This document shows positions 37,601 through 44,529 of a DNA stretch of 64,000 nt, in pieces. This DNA comes from Flavihumibacter sp. ZG627 (lineage in GTDB: Bacteria; Bacteroidota; Bacteroidia; Chitinophagales; Chitinophagaceae): contig NZ_JPHF01000003.1 in NCBI RefSeq assembly GCF_000814325.1, positions 248,001-312,000 of the forward strand, given 5' to 3'. Position numbers and translations under genes: made by a program. The notes below the pieces were generated by a model. It did no database searches and had not been told where the DNA came from. It was given only the letters and a program-made list of their open reading frames with translations. Position 1 is the first letter of the stretch, and the number at the start of each line of letters is the position of its first letter.

Positions 37601-38037
37601 TGCTGGAGGCGTCGAAGCGATTATCGGCCAATTGCCTGTTGATAGATGAGTTCATTGCGCGGGAGATCGGCAAGGGAAATATCAGGTCGGAGTTGTTCAC
37701 CAAAGAGCCGCGATCTGTGAAGTTGCATGGGCATTGCCAGCAGAAGTCGTTATCAACGGTAGCGGCCTCGGTGCAGTTGTTGGGCTTACCGGCGAACTAT
37801 ACAGTGGAGACCATTCCATCGGGCTGCTGCGGCATGGCAGGAAGTTTCGGATATGAGAAAGAGCATTATGAATTATCGATGAAGGTAGGCGAGCTGGTAT
37901 TATTGCCGGCGGTACGCAGTTCATCGGCCGATACCATCATAGCCGCGCCCGGCACCAGTTGCCGCCACCAGATCAAGGACGGCACGGGAAGGAAGGCATT
38001 ACATCCTGTTGAGGTATTGTATGATGCGTTGTTGTGA
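34603..38037 (+). CDS. FAD-binding and Fe-S oxidoreductase (D-lactate dehydrogenase/GlcD type)
   Basis: This 1144-residue protein has an FAD_binding_4 domain (about 30-170), FAD-oxidase C domain (to about 530), a [4Fe-4S] ferredoxin region (CNGSGDC...CPSYMATR and CLSCKACKSECP near 570-640) and a C-terminal CCG domain (SGCCGMAGSFGYEKEHYELS near 1085). This is the fused Dld/GlcDF architecture that oxidises D-lactate or 2-hydroxyacids and passes electrons to quinone. About 145 hydrophilic Ala/Ser/Asn/Gly-rich residues (about 755-900) are inserted between the Fe-S and CCG domains, making it longer than usual. Confidence 0.85.
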   Translation: MNQALEQLGRQLAGELYHDVAMRTLFATDASAYREMPLAVAIPKTEDDIRALIQFARLHKTSLIPRTAGTSLAGQVVGSGIVVDVSKYFNKILELNTAENWVRVQPGVVRDELNMYLHPHGLFFGPETSTANRAMIGGMVGNNSCGSNSVVYRSTREHLLEVKALLSDGSEAVFGAMNLDEFHQKCEGDALENRIYRTVRTLLSNYDNQVEIRKEFPRKSVERRNTGYAVDMLLDTAPFTAGEADFNFCQLIAGSEGTLAFLTEIKLNVVPLPPKEVGLLCVHFNSIDESLHANLIALKYNPSASELIDHYILDCTKNNREQMKNRFFVKGDPGAILVVEFARQSREEVVDIAEKVEQEMRAAGLGYHFPLLFGADTKKIWTLRKAGLGLLSNLPGDDKAVPVIEDTAVDVQDLPAYIRDFNEILKKHGLYSVHYAHAGSGELHLRPIINLKTKEGNRLFRVIAEEIATLVKKYNGSLSGEHGDGRLRGEFIRQMVGEKNYGLLKEIKRSWDPENIFNPNKIVDTPPMDTMLRYEPGQKTPAFKTVFRYHNQDVLQHAEQCNGSGDCRKSHLSGGTMCPSYMATRNEKDTTRARANILREFLTHSDKPNRFDHAEIKEVMDLCLSCKACKSECPSNVDMAKLKAEFLQQYYDANGVPMRSRLIANFTRSAMLGALVPRVYNFIMTNGLISGWVKQLSGFAVARSMPTLHSFTLRRWHRKHLRNRELEIDFASTIKEAALANQAPGGMTFMKGSPHAVDKKEIQQGQTAEETEILREQAVEDKGYSTVQTASVKNDLHKGADAASLIEAESPDHATVPVDAITANDSTTPDEATTANPASAAGDLAAASQTAANPGTAADSGMGANSGTAANEVAGSHSGPSSNAGANSNNSISSPATPSGEPRRVYFFCDEFTNYNDTAIGIKAILLLERLGYEVILPEHEESGRAWLSKGLLRHAKKIANKNVRMLEGLVTEEAPLIGVEPSAILTFRDEYPDLVDDELLEASKRLSANCLLIDEFIAREIGKGNIRSELFTKEPRSVKLHGHCQQKSLSTVAASVQLLGLPANYTVETIPSGCCGMAGSFGYEKEHYELSMKVGELVLLPAVRSSSADTIIAAPGTSCRHQIKDGTGRKALHPVEVLYDALL

Positions 38038-38157
38038 TGGAAGTGAAGAGATCCAGGCATAGCTAAGCGTTTCAAATATGCATACTTCGACTCAACGCGG
38101 GTAAATTCCAGGTAATATAGTCCCCCGAATAATCTTAACCCTAAATCAGATACTTGA

Positions 38158-38197
38158 GCGACTGTTCCACTAACGTTAGTGGGCAGTCGCTTTTTTT
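38158..38197 (+). terminator. Strong terminator with an inner AACGTT palindrome
   Basis: The hairpin GCGACTG / CAGTCGC encloses a perfect 16-bp palindrome CCACTAACGTTAGTGG (38167-38182) and is followed by seven Ts. It ends the lactate dehydrogenase-type transcript or separates it from the recombinase gene. The rest of 38038-38401 holds no convincing gene. The inner palindrome carries the same TAACGTTAG core as the cassette junctions downstream. Confidence 0.85.
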
Positions 38198-38401
38198 ATC
38201 CCGTGTTTTCACCCAATCTGAAATGGAAGCGGCTGCCAAGAATGATGTGCAGAAATACCACAAACTGGTTATTGTTTAATTGGAATCAGTTGTCTATTTT
38301 GGGCTGTGCTCGTGCTAACCTGAATCCTTTTTTTAAGAAGAATGTGACCGGGGTGGCGAAGCAATGAAGGTATCTGAAGTGTGAACAGGAAAATGTGCGT
38401 T

Positions 38402-39700
38402 ATGGAGAAGGTACAGTTAAGGCCATTGGGGCATGGTGGTTATTTATGTGTGGGTTTGTATTACCGCAAGAGTGAAACATTGAATCAGTTGGTTTGGGCG
38501 TTGGAGGGCGTGTTATGGAGTAAGGAGCATCGATGCAATTGCATTCCACTGTGCCGGGCAAATTATGAGCAGCTCCTGGAGCAGCTGGAGGGGAAGGCGC
38601 AGATCGACAACAGTATCTTAAAGCGATTCATCCGCGACAAGATCGGCAGGATTCCCGAAGAGCCAGTGCTGGTAAATAAGGACAATGCCATTGCCGAAGC
38701 AACAAGAGGTTTCATGCATCGGGGGGAGAAAAAGGAAAAGGAGGATGCGGGGGAACAGAAGAACAATACTAAAAGTGAAGCAGTCCAGTTACCCCTGCGG
38801 CAGGCGGCACCTCTACCGGTTCATATCAATCCAGGGAACCAGGAGCAACTTGCTAAATTCCAGCAATTACTAATATTAAAAGCTTATAGTGCCAACACCA
38901 TCAGGACCTACATGAATGAGCTGCGGATCTTCATGAAATACCTGGGAGACCGCACGGTGCAGGAGGTGAATGAGGAGGGCATAAAGTCATATATGGTAGA
39001 GTTGTTAGAGAAGCAGGGATTAAGTGAGCATACTGCGCATAGCCGACTAAATGCATTGAAGTTTTATTATGAACAGGTATTAGGCCGGGAGAAGTTTTTC
39101 TGGGAGATCCCGCGGCCGCAGAAGCCGGATCAGTTGCCAAATGTGTTGGGCGAAGGCGAGTTAGAGCGGATGTTTTCGTCGGTAACCAATCTGAAACATA
39201 AGGCCTTACTATTTACCGCCTACAGTGCGGGTTTGCGGGTAAGCGAGGTAGTTAGTTTGCGGCTTTCGGATATAGATAGTGGCCGGATGCAGATAAGAAT
39301 TGAGCAGTCGAAGGGCAAGAAGGATCGTTATGTAGGATTAAGTGTGTTATTGCTGGATGTATTAAGGGCCTACCTGCAGCAGGCCGATCCGCGGCCCGGG
39401 GTATATTTATTTGAGGGCGAAAGACCCGGGCAGCCCTACTCGACGAGATCGGCGCAGATGATATTTCAAAAAGCGAAGGAGCGGGCCGGCATTCGCAAGG
39501 ATGTCAGTTTTCATGTACTGCGCCATAGTTTTGCGACGCATTTATTAGAGAAGGGAATTGACATCAGGTATATCAAGGAATTGCTGGGCCATTTCAGCAT
39601 CAAGACGACGGAGCGTTATCTGCATGTACGCCGGCGTGACCTGGTAACGATGATCAATCCGCTGGATGAATTATTCAAGGGCAAGGAGTGGAAAGACTAG
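38402..39700 (+). CDS. Tyrosine recombinase/integrase
   Basis: This 432-residue recombinase has all catalytic residues of the family: R279 (SAGLRVSEV), H371 and R374 (HVLRHSFATH), H397 (LLGHFS) and nucleophile Y406 (TTERYLHV), plus a Lys-rich beta-turn (SKGKKDR) near 306. A SAM-like core-binding domain is at about 148-230 and an unusual 145-residue N-terminal part precedes it. The end (INPLDELFKG) resembles XerD- and IntI-like enzymes, but I see no IntI-specific insert between the two catalytic motifs. It sits directly before the cassette array and reads into it. Confidence 0.9.
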   Translation: MEKVQLRPLGHGGYLCVGLYYRKSETLNQLVWALEGVLWSKEHRCNCIPLCRANYEQLLEQLEGKAQIDNSILKRFIRDKIGRIPEEPVLVNKDNAIAEATRGFMHRGEKKEKEDAGEQKNNTKSEAVQLPLRQAAPLPVHINPGNQEQLAKFQQLLILKAYSANTIRTYMNELRIFMKYLGDRTVQEVNEEGIKSYMVELLEKQGLSEHTAHSRLNALKFYYEQVLGREKFFWEIPRPQKPDQLPNVLGEGELERMFSSVTNLKHKALLFTAYSAGLRVSEVVSLRLSDIDSGRMQIRIEQSKGKKDRYVGLSVLLLDVLRAYLQQADPRPGVYLFEGERPGQPYSTRSAQMIFQKAKERAGIRKDVSFHVLRHSFATHLLEKGIDIRYIKELLGHFSIKTTERYLHVRRRDLVTMINPLDELFKGKEWKD

Positions 39701-39867
39701 CCCCCGCCATTCTCTGCATTGTCGCAATTTCTCAATCCGGATTGTGCAACACATTAACGCTTGAATAACCAAAATCTAAAAAGCGCAAACACCGCTTTTC
39801 CTGCGCAAATGCTTCAATTTCATTGCCATTAACAAAAAACCTCAGCATCCCGGAAGAAAATATTATG

Positions 39868-39899
39868 TTTCACTTTAGTACAACATTTTAGTAACTTTG
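39868..39899 (+). promoter_or_regulatory. Bacteroidota-type promoter of the orphan antitoxin gene
   Basis: TTTC at 39868-39871 and TAACTTTG at 39892-39899 are 20 nt apart and match the TTTG / TAnnTTTG consensus with one change. The ATG lies 54 bp downstream. Confidence 0.55.
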
Positions 39900-39952
39900 C
39901 ATAGTGGACAAAGGCAGAAACGTCGGACCCTATTTTTTTAGAAAGAGAGAGT

Positions 39953-40258
39953 ATGAAAGCGAAAAAAAGTAACATCACTACCCTTGACCAGTTCAAGGAT
40001 AAACAGTACGGTAAACGTGGAACTGCCAAACGTGAAAATCTTGAGGCCGGTTATGAAAACTTTAAAATCGGCGCGTTACTTCACGAAGCTAGACTTGAAA
40101 AAGGAATGACACAGGAAGAACTAGCTGAGAAAGTCGGTACGACAAAATCTTATATTTCAAAAATTGAAAACGATGTGAAGGAAGTTCGTATTTCGACGCT
40201 TCAAAAAATTGTTGAAATAGGTTTGGGTGGAACAATAAAGTTATCTATCAAACTTTGA
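39953..40258 (+). CDS. XRE family HTH antitoxin (HigA-like), no toxin found
   Basis: This 101-residue protein has an N-terminal linker (TTLDQFKDKQYGKRGTAKREN) and a helix-turn-helix (IGALLHEARLEKGMTQEELAEKVGTTKSYISKIEN). It matches antitoxins paired with HigB/Gp49-type toxins, whose gene usually lies just upstream. No toxin frame is present on either side, so it is an orphan antitoxin or has another role. It lies between the recombinase and the first cassette junction. Confidence 0.78.
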   Translation: MKAKKSNITTLDQFKDKQYGKRGTAKRENLEAGYENFKIGALLHEARLEKGMTQEELAEKVGTTKSYISKIENDVKEVRISTLQKIVEIGLGGTIKLSIKL

Positions 40259-40703
40259 CGATAGTTACGTCAAGCCAGAAGAATGTGATTTTGTCCATTC
40301 GTGACAGTCCACCGCTTAGAAACTGGTGACGGTAAAGAATTGTTTTTGCATAAAAAATGATTCAGAATAATTGAATGTTATTTGACAATAACAACAATAC
40401 CCTGTGGCAGCAAGGAATCCAAATAAAATTCGCAGGAGGTAGAAATTAGTGCGCAGGAGGTATCAAAACGAGCGCGGGCTGTATTTTGACAAAGCAAAAA
40501 AAGGGGGTAGTACAAATGGAGTGAGCAAAAATGGGTGATTTTACCGCTCCCTGGTTAAGGTTTTGGCTCCCTGTAACGGGTTTTAGGAAAGGGGGGAGAT
40601 CAATGAATGCAACTAAAATAACACTGCTCCATCCAGATTTTTTCAAAACCAAAACCTGCAATTTTATTGCGCAAATCGCAATACCTTGGATTCGCATTTG
40701 CGA

Positions 40704-40757
40704 ATAAATTAAAAGATTTCAAATTCGCCTAATGCACAAATACAAACGTTATGCGCC
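40704..40757 (+). repeat. Right half of an attC-like site (first junction)
   Basis: GATTTCAAATTCGCC, CACAAATAC and AACGTTATGC resemble the right arm of the attC-like site at 43477-43680 (GATTTCAAATTCCGCC, CACAAATGC, AACGTTATGC). The left arm is not recognisable here. The core G of GTTATGCGCC is at 40748, which I take as the start of cassette 1. Confidence 0.6.
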
Positions 40758-40896
40758 AGTCGTGGGGCTGTCCTTGGAACAGTCCTCCAGTGTAACAATA
40801 AAAAGCGTTAAGTATTGCAAAGATCTTCCAGTTCCTATCAGTGTTCAATACCAGGGATAAGGAAGAGAAAAACTGGTAAATAATTAGTGAGGTGAG

Positions 40897-40956
40897 CTAG
40901 CCTGCGGGTGGAGCGACTGTGAGCTTGCTCGCAAAGCGGCGAGGCCCGCAGGCTAG
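40897..40956. repeat. REP-like 60-nt palindrome inside cassette 1
   Basis: CTAGCCTGCGGG (40897-40908) and CCCGCAGGCTAG (40945-40956) are perfectly complementary, with inner CTCGC / GCGAG pairing. It is GC-rich in AT-rich surroundings and looks like a mobile REP/MITE-type or structured RNA element. Confidence 0.7.
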
Positions 40957-41209
40957 TCAAAGCTACAAGGAAATTGGCAGCTTCACGATCCACAAATCAC
41001 GGTTTATAGATGGTGAATACACCTGAAATAAAAATGAATAAACAAGGTTGCCCTGGATTTGAAATACTGATATGATGCACCGATCGCGGAAATGGGATTT
41101 CCGCAATCTCGGTTGGGTGTACACGGTTGGATACTCCGAGTGGCCAGCCCCCGACCGGAAACCGGCAAATAAAACAAAGCGGTAAAAGATTAAGCGGCCG
41201 GCGCATAAC

Positions 41210-41554
41210 ATGGTATCCTATGTAAAGCGTTCTGAAACTGCTTGTATGGTAATAAAGTTACTGCATAATAGTATTTTAGGCACAATTGAGTTCATGGATT
41301 TTTCTGAAGCTGCATGGAGTTATTTAAATGCTCCAAAAATACATGAGCACAATTGTGCGACAAGATTTTATTCTTTAAGCTCCGCCTCCTATATGTAGTT
41401 CCCGAAAATTTCGAGACTACCGACATCTTTTTGGTTGTAAAGAATATATGGGCCGCTACCTGCTTGGCAATGTAGTTACTAAATATGCGCTACCAACCAT
41501 GTTTTGTAGTCGACCCACAAGATTGAATTAGCTTTAAAGAATTAGGGTTATTAA
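41210..41554 (-). ncRNA. Candidate bridge RNA region of the IS element
   Basis: This is the long non-coding end of the IS. It contains a short CGAAAATTTCG palindrome and the repeated CACAATTG words, but I cannot define the RNA ends or guide loops by eye. The call rests on the known position of bridge RNAs in IS110/IS1111 elements. Confidence 0.35.
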
Positions 41555-42619
41555 TTATTTATATTCTGGTTTATAACTTATTTGGTACGGGGTTTCAGTT
41601 TTGATTACGGAGAGAATACGGCGACACATTTTATGTGCTACCTTAACAATTACGGATTTTGAGTTTCGGGCGGCATGTTTGCGGTAATACGTCTGGATCG
41701 AGGGATCAGTTCTGATGGCGACCCAGGCTGCTTCAATCAGGTAGGATCGTAAAAGTGGTTTACACCTCGGTGTAATACCCATTGTACTATTTGTTTCACT
41801 GCTTTGATGGATGCCAGGTACTATGCCAATACAATTTGCAAACTGTCGTTCATTGTTGAATCTGCGGATATCGCCCAGTTCTGCAAGTATAGCAGCAGCC
41901 AGTAGTCCACCGATGCCAGGAATGGATTTCAGCAGGTAATAATCTTTAGTATGGATTTTCCTGCAGTATGCCCTGAGTTCATTACTGGTTTGCAGATACT
42001 CTTGCTGTAAAATTTTCAATACCCTAAGTTTACTTTGCATTGTTTGCAAACCAGTAATATGCACCCAAGGAAGTTGCTGCATCCATAGTATAAAAGCCTT
42101 GCTCCAGTTTGGGTTGTCAAATTCATCCGGCACCTTGGTGCCATGAAATAATAACAATGCTTTTATTTGGTTTTTAGTTTTCCGAAGTAATTGCACAATT
42201 TGGTTACGTTGCCGGAGTAAGCTTCTGAGTTGCTCCTCAGCCTCAGTAGGAATATAGATTGCTTTAAGTTGCTGTTGTTGAAGTTGTTTGGAAAGATTAC
42301 GACAATCGATCTTGTCAGTTTTCTGGTAGCATTGTTTGTCCATTCGGGGAATATCTGCTGGATTAACAACGGTAACGGACCAACCGAGGTTTAGAAATGC
42401 TCTGGCGGCACTAAACCCACAACAACCAGCTTCGTAGGTGATCGCAACTTCATGGTTAGAGAAATGTTTGAGAACATAATCGATAAGTATGTCAGGATTA
42501 GCAGGCATGGAAAATCCCTTATGATCACTGATATCAGTTCTCATGTGAACACTCCAGGTTTTCTTGTGTACATCTACTCCAATGAATAACTTTGGAGTAG
42601 CGATAATTTGAGACTGCAT
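41555..42619 (-). CDS. IS110 family transposase (DEDD)
   Basis: This 354-residue transposase has the N-terminal RuvC-like DEDD domain (FIGVDVHKKTWSV; AITYEAGCCG; KTDKIDCRNL) and the C-terminal Tnp_IS116/IS110/IS902 domain with its serine region (LKSIPGIGGLLAAAILAELGDIRRF; QSSETNSTMGI). Such enzymes recombine DNA guided by an RNA from the element. The gene is intact. It runs opposite to the cassette genes around it. Confidence 0.93.
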   Translation of the reverse strand: MQSQIIATPKLFIGVDVHKKTWSVHMRTDISDHKGFSMPANPDILIDYVLKHFSNHEVAITYEAGCCGFSAARAFLNLGWSVTVVNPADIPRMDKQCYQKTDKIDCRNLSKQLQQQQLKAIYIPTEAEEQLRSLLRQRNQIVQLLRKTKNQIKALLLFHGTKVPDEFDNPNWSKAFILWMQQLPWVHITGLQTMQSKLRVLKILQQEYLQTSNELRAYCRKIHTKDYYLLKSIPGIGGLLAAAILAELGDIRRFNNERQFANCIGIVPGIHQSSETNSTMGITPRCKPLLRSYLIEAAWVAIRTDPSIQTYYRKHAARNSKSVIVKVAHKMCRRILSVIKTETPYQISYKPEYK

Positions 42620-42782
42620 GGTTCTAATTTTAGTGGTTAAGGAATAATGTCAATTAAACCACATCAAATATCGAGCAGCTTAGATTATCGCTTTTACATA
42701 GATGCTTGGCAAAAGCGGGCTGCTAACACTCAAATGAATAAAAAAAGTAACTGGCGCCCGCCTTCGCCAATCCCTTAACGTT

Positions 42783-43472
42783 ATGCGCTATATCATGAGA
42801 CACTTACTATTTTTATTTATTCTATTCTTCACTATCCTCAGTGTTAACTCATACGGACAAATTTTTGTAGCAAATTCATGTGACAGTACAATACTGACAA
42901 AAGAGGAGTTTAAAAAATGTCTGGCTGACACAGCCTTGAATGCAGACATCATTTTAGCGACAAACTACATAACGAATCTAAAAACTGACTTATTACCTAA
43001 GTACCGTAATCTTAGAAGAGAACTTAGACTTTCCAATGAACTACAAAATTCATTACGACAACTTAAAGCAACTTACGACACAGTTTTAAATACGAAGCTT
43101 TCGACATTTTTAATTGAAATGGACAAAAATCAAAAATATGTACAACCTAAGGCATATTTGTCATCGCTTCTATCGTTGCAGACATTTAAATTCTATCCTG
43201 ACATTTATGCCATTCTACTTAATGACATTCATTTACAACTGTCACCAAAGACATCCATTTCCAACTTAAATATTTATATCAAACTAGTCGACAAGATTTC
43301 AAAATCTATACATCCAGACTTGTATAAACGTTTGGATGTTATTACGACATCCGTTCTTTCCGACAATGACAAACTAAAGAATAGCGGCTTCTCGCCTTTG
43401 TTTCAGGGTTCCCAAAACCAAGAAGAAAAAAGGAAGTACCAAATAATAAATTTTCTTTTATGGGCAGAGTAA
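42783..43472 (+). CDS. Secreted protein of unknown function (cassette 2)
   Basis: This 229-residue protein has a signal peptide (HLLFLFILFFTILSVNSYGQ) and a helix-rich mature part with no motif I recognise. Its ATG lies inside the cassette core GTTATGCGC, so translation begins at the recombination junction; an alternative ATG is at 42795. Base composition is strongly AT-rich compared with the 0-38 kb region. It is the only gene of cassette 2. Confidence 0.6.
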   Translation: MRYIMRHLLFLFILFFTILSVNSYGQIFVANSCDSTILTKEEFKKCLADTALNADIILATNYITNLKTDLLPKYRNLRRELRLSNELQNSLRQLKATYDTVLNTKLSTFLIEMDKNQKYVQPKAYLSSLLSLQTFKFYPDIYAILLNDIHLQLSPKTSISNLNIYIKLVDKISKSIHPDLYKRLDVITTSVLSDNDKLKNSGFSPLFQGSQNQEEKRKYQIINFLLWAE

Positions 43473-43476
43473 ATAC

Positions 43477-43680
43477 AGCACATAACATTGCATTTGTGTT
43501 ATGTCGGCGGACTGATAACGCCGCTTCAACTGTGTGCTACTATCCGCTTCTGCCCCAGCCGGACGTTATAAATTGAGCAATAGAATAAACAATGAACATT
43601 TGTATTTTACATCGGCATTTGTACCGAGGAAACAGATTTCAAATTCCGCCAGAAACACAAATGCTTTAACGTTATGCGGC
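43477..43680 (+). repeat. attC-like site of cassette 2
   Basis: R'' AGCACATAAC (43477-43486), unpaired ATT, L'' GCATTTGTGTT (43490-43500) and then GGCGGA face TCCGCC, L' AACACAAATGC (43654-43664), unpaired TTTAAC and R' GTTATGCGG (from 43671). The 11-bp L boxes pair perfectly. The loop of about 150 nt contains a GGACGTTATA core-like motif at 43562 and a module shared with the site at 45386. Confidence 0.78.
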
Positions 43681-43701
43681 ATTAGAACCCTCTCAGCAAA
43701 A

Positions 43702-43734
43702 TTTCTTACAGATCATTTTATTTACTTATCTTTG
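43702..43734 (+). promoter_or_regulatory. Bacteroidota-type promoter of the cassette HigBA
   Basis: TTTC at 43702-43705 and TATCTTTG at 43727-43734 are 21 nt apart and 24 bp before the toxin ATG. The cassette thus carries its own promoter, as toxin-antitoxin cassettes in integrons usually do. Confidence 0.6.
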
Positions 43735-43758
43735 GCGACACTATCGCCATAAGTCATT

Positions 43759-44040
43759 ATGATAGTTTCATTTGGTAATACAGATACAGAGAAAATATGG
43801 AATGGACGTAGAGTACGGGGATTACCTGGAGAAATTCAAGAAACTGGACGCCGAAAATTGAGAATGTTGAATAACTCAACAAATCTCATTGACTTGAAAG
43901 TACCTCCTAGCAATCGCCTGGAGAAACTTTCTGGACGCATGAAAGAATTTTATAGCATCCGAATAAATGATCAATGGCGTATCATTTTTAAGTGGCAAAG
44001 TGGAAATGCATTTGAAGTAGAAATTTTGGATTATCATTAA
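43759..44040 (+). CDS. higB: HigB/RelE-type toxin (cassette 4)
   Basis: This 93-residue protein matches the HigB (RelE superfamily) toxins: MIVSFGNTDTEKIWNG at the start, LKVPPSNRLEKLSGRMKEFYSIRINDQWRIIFKW in the core. These cleave mRNA at the ribosome. It lies 9 bp before the antitoxin gene and has its own promoter. Such pairs stabilise integron cassette arrays. Confidence 0.9.
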   Translation: MIVSFGNTDTEKIWNGRRVRGLPGEIQETGRRKLRMLNNSTNLIDLKVPPSNRLEKLSGRMKEFYSIRINDQWRIIFKWQSGNAFEVEILDYH

Positions 44041-44049
44041 AGTAATATC

Positions 44050-44349
44050 ATGGCCAGACTTAAAAATATTCATCCGGGTGAAGTTCTTCAAGAAGAGTTT
44101 TTGACTCCTTTAGGAATTACAGCCTATCGTTTATCTAAAGACATTTCCATTCCTCAAACTCGTATTTCCCAAATCATCAAAGGTCAAAGACGTGTTACCG
44201 CTGATACAGCTTTACGTTTCAGCAAATATTTTGGTAATTCTCCAAAATTTTGGTTAGGTCTTCAAGATGATTTCGACATAGAAGAAGAACAACTCGCACT
44301 AAAAGAACAATTGAAATCCATTCCATCAGCGAAAACTAAGGCCGCATAA
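44050..44349 (+). CDS. higA: HigA antitoxin, XRE family (cassette 4)
   Basis: This 99-residue protein starts with the HigA signature HPGEVLQEEFLTPLGITAYRLSKDISIPQTRISQIIKGQRRVTADTALRFSKYFG, a helix-turn-helix that both neutralises HigB and represses the operon. Its stop codon TAA lies inside the R'' box GCCGCATAAC, so the gene ends exactly where the attC-like site begins. Confidence 0.92.
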   Translation: MARLKNIHPGEVLQEEFLTPLGITAYRLSKDISIPQTRISQIIKGQRRVTADTALRFSKYFGNSPKFWLGLQDDFDIEEEQLALKEQLKSIPSAKTKAA

Positions 44350-44509
44350 CAAGGGCTTTGGTAAAGTTGGGTTTGGGAATAAGCCTTAGGCTTTTGTAAT
44401 TCTATTGTGCTTTCGTACATTGGCCGTAATAAAGAAAAAGATACGACCAAGTGCAGGCAGATGGAATTTTATTCCCCTGCCTTCGCCAAACCCCGGAACG
44501 TTAGCGGTA
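44341..44509 (+). repeat. attC-like site of cassette 4
   Basis: R'' GCCGCATAAC (44341-44350) is followed by GGGCTTTGGTAAAGTTGGG, which pairs imperfectly with CCCTGCCTTCGCCAAACCCC before AACGTTAGCGG. An inner GGGAATAA / TTATTCCC stem extends the hairpin. Several mismatches on the top strand become G-T pairs on the bottom strand. Confidence 0.72.
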
Positions 44510-44529
44510 ATTTAGCGAGACACCAGAAC

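Larger units (their letters stand above)
40259..41209. other. Gene-free stretch: cassette 1 body and flanking sequence
   Basis: No convincing coding frame is present in 950 bp. The stretch holds two copies of CGCAGGAGGTA 21 bp apart (40431-40462), the first cassette junction AACGTTATGC (40746-40755), and the 60-nt palindrome at 40897-40956. It ends at the R'' box GGCGCATAAC. The 82-codon minus frame at 40963-41211 has no recognisable features. Confidence 0.6.
41210..42704 (-). mobile_element. IS110-family insertion sequence, IS1111-like
   Basis: An element of about 1.49 kb carries one DEDD transposase on the minus strand. Subterminal inverted repeats are CTATGTAAAGCG (41218-41229) and CGCTTTTACATAG (42689-42701), a few bases inside each end, and no target duplication is evident. 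This is the IS1111 pattern. The 345-nt non-coding part lies downstream of the transposase, where IS1111-type elements carry their guide RNA. The exact ends are uncertain by a few bases. Confidence 0.8.
41200..42789 (+). repeat. attC-like site of cassette 1, split by the IS element
   Basis: The R'' box GGCGCATAAC (41200-41209) is followed by the IS and then by the L'' arm TTGGCAAAAGCGGGC (42706-42720), loop, L' arm GCCCGCCTTCGCCAA (42756-42770) and core AACGTTATGC. The L arms pair at 13 of 15 positions; the two others are A-C on the top strand but T-G on the bottom strand. Without the IS the site is about 90 bp, a normal attC length. Confidence 0.75.

Noticed and set aside
38179-38367. 62-codon frame before the recombinase
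   Set aside because: Starts inside the terminator hairpin and has no recognisable sequence.
38402-39700. Calling the recombinase a true IntI integron integrase
   Set aside because: The catalytic region shows no visible IntI-specific insert between the first Arg and the HxxR motif, and no attI can be defined. I keep it as a tyrosine recombinase of unknown target.
40963-41211. 82-codon minus frame in cassette 1
   Set aside because: No recognisable features, starts inside the R'' box and runs against the other cassette genes.
43565-43670. A separate empty cassette between GTTATAA and GTTATGCGG
   Set aside because: The R and L arms at 43477-43500 pair with 43654-43680 across it, so this stretch is the loop of one attC-like site, not a cassette. 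The same holds for 45417-45520.
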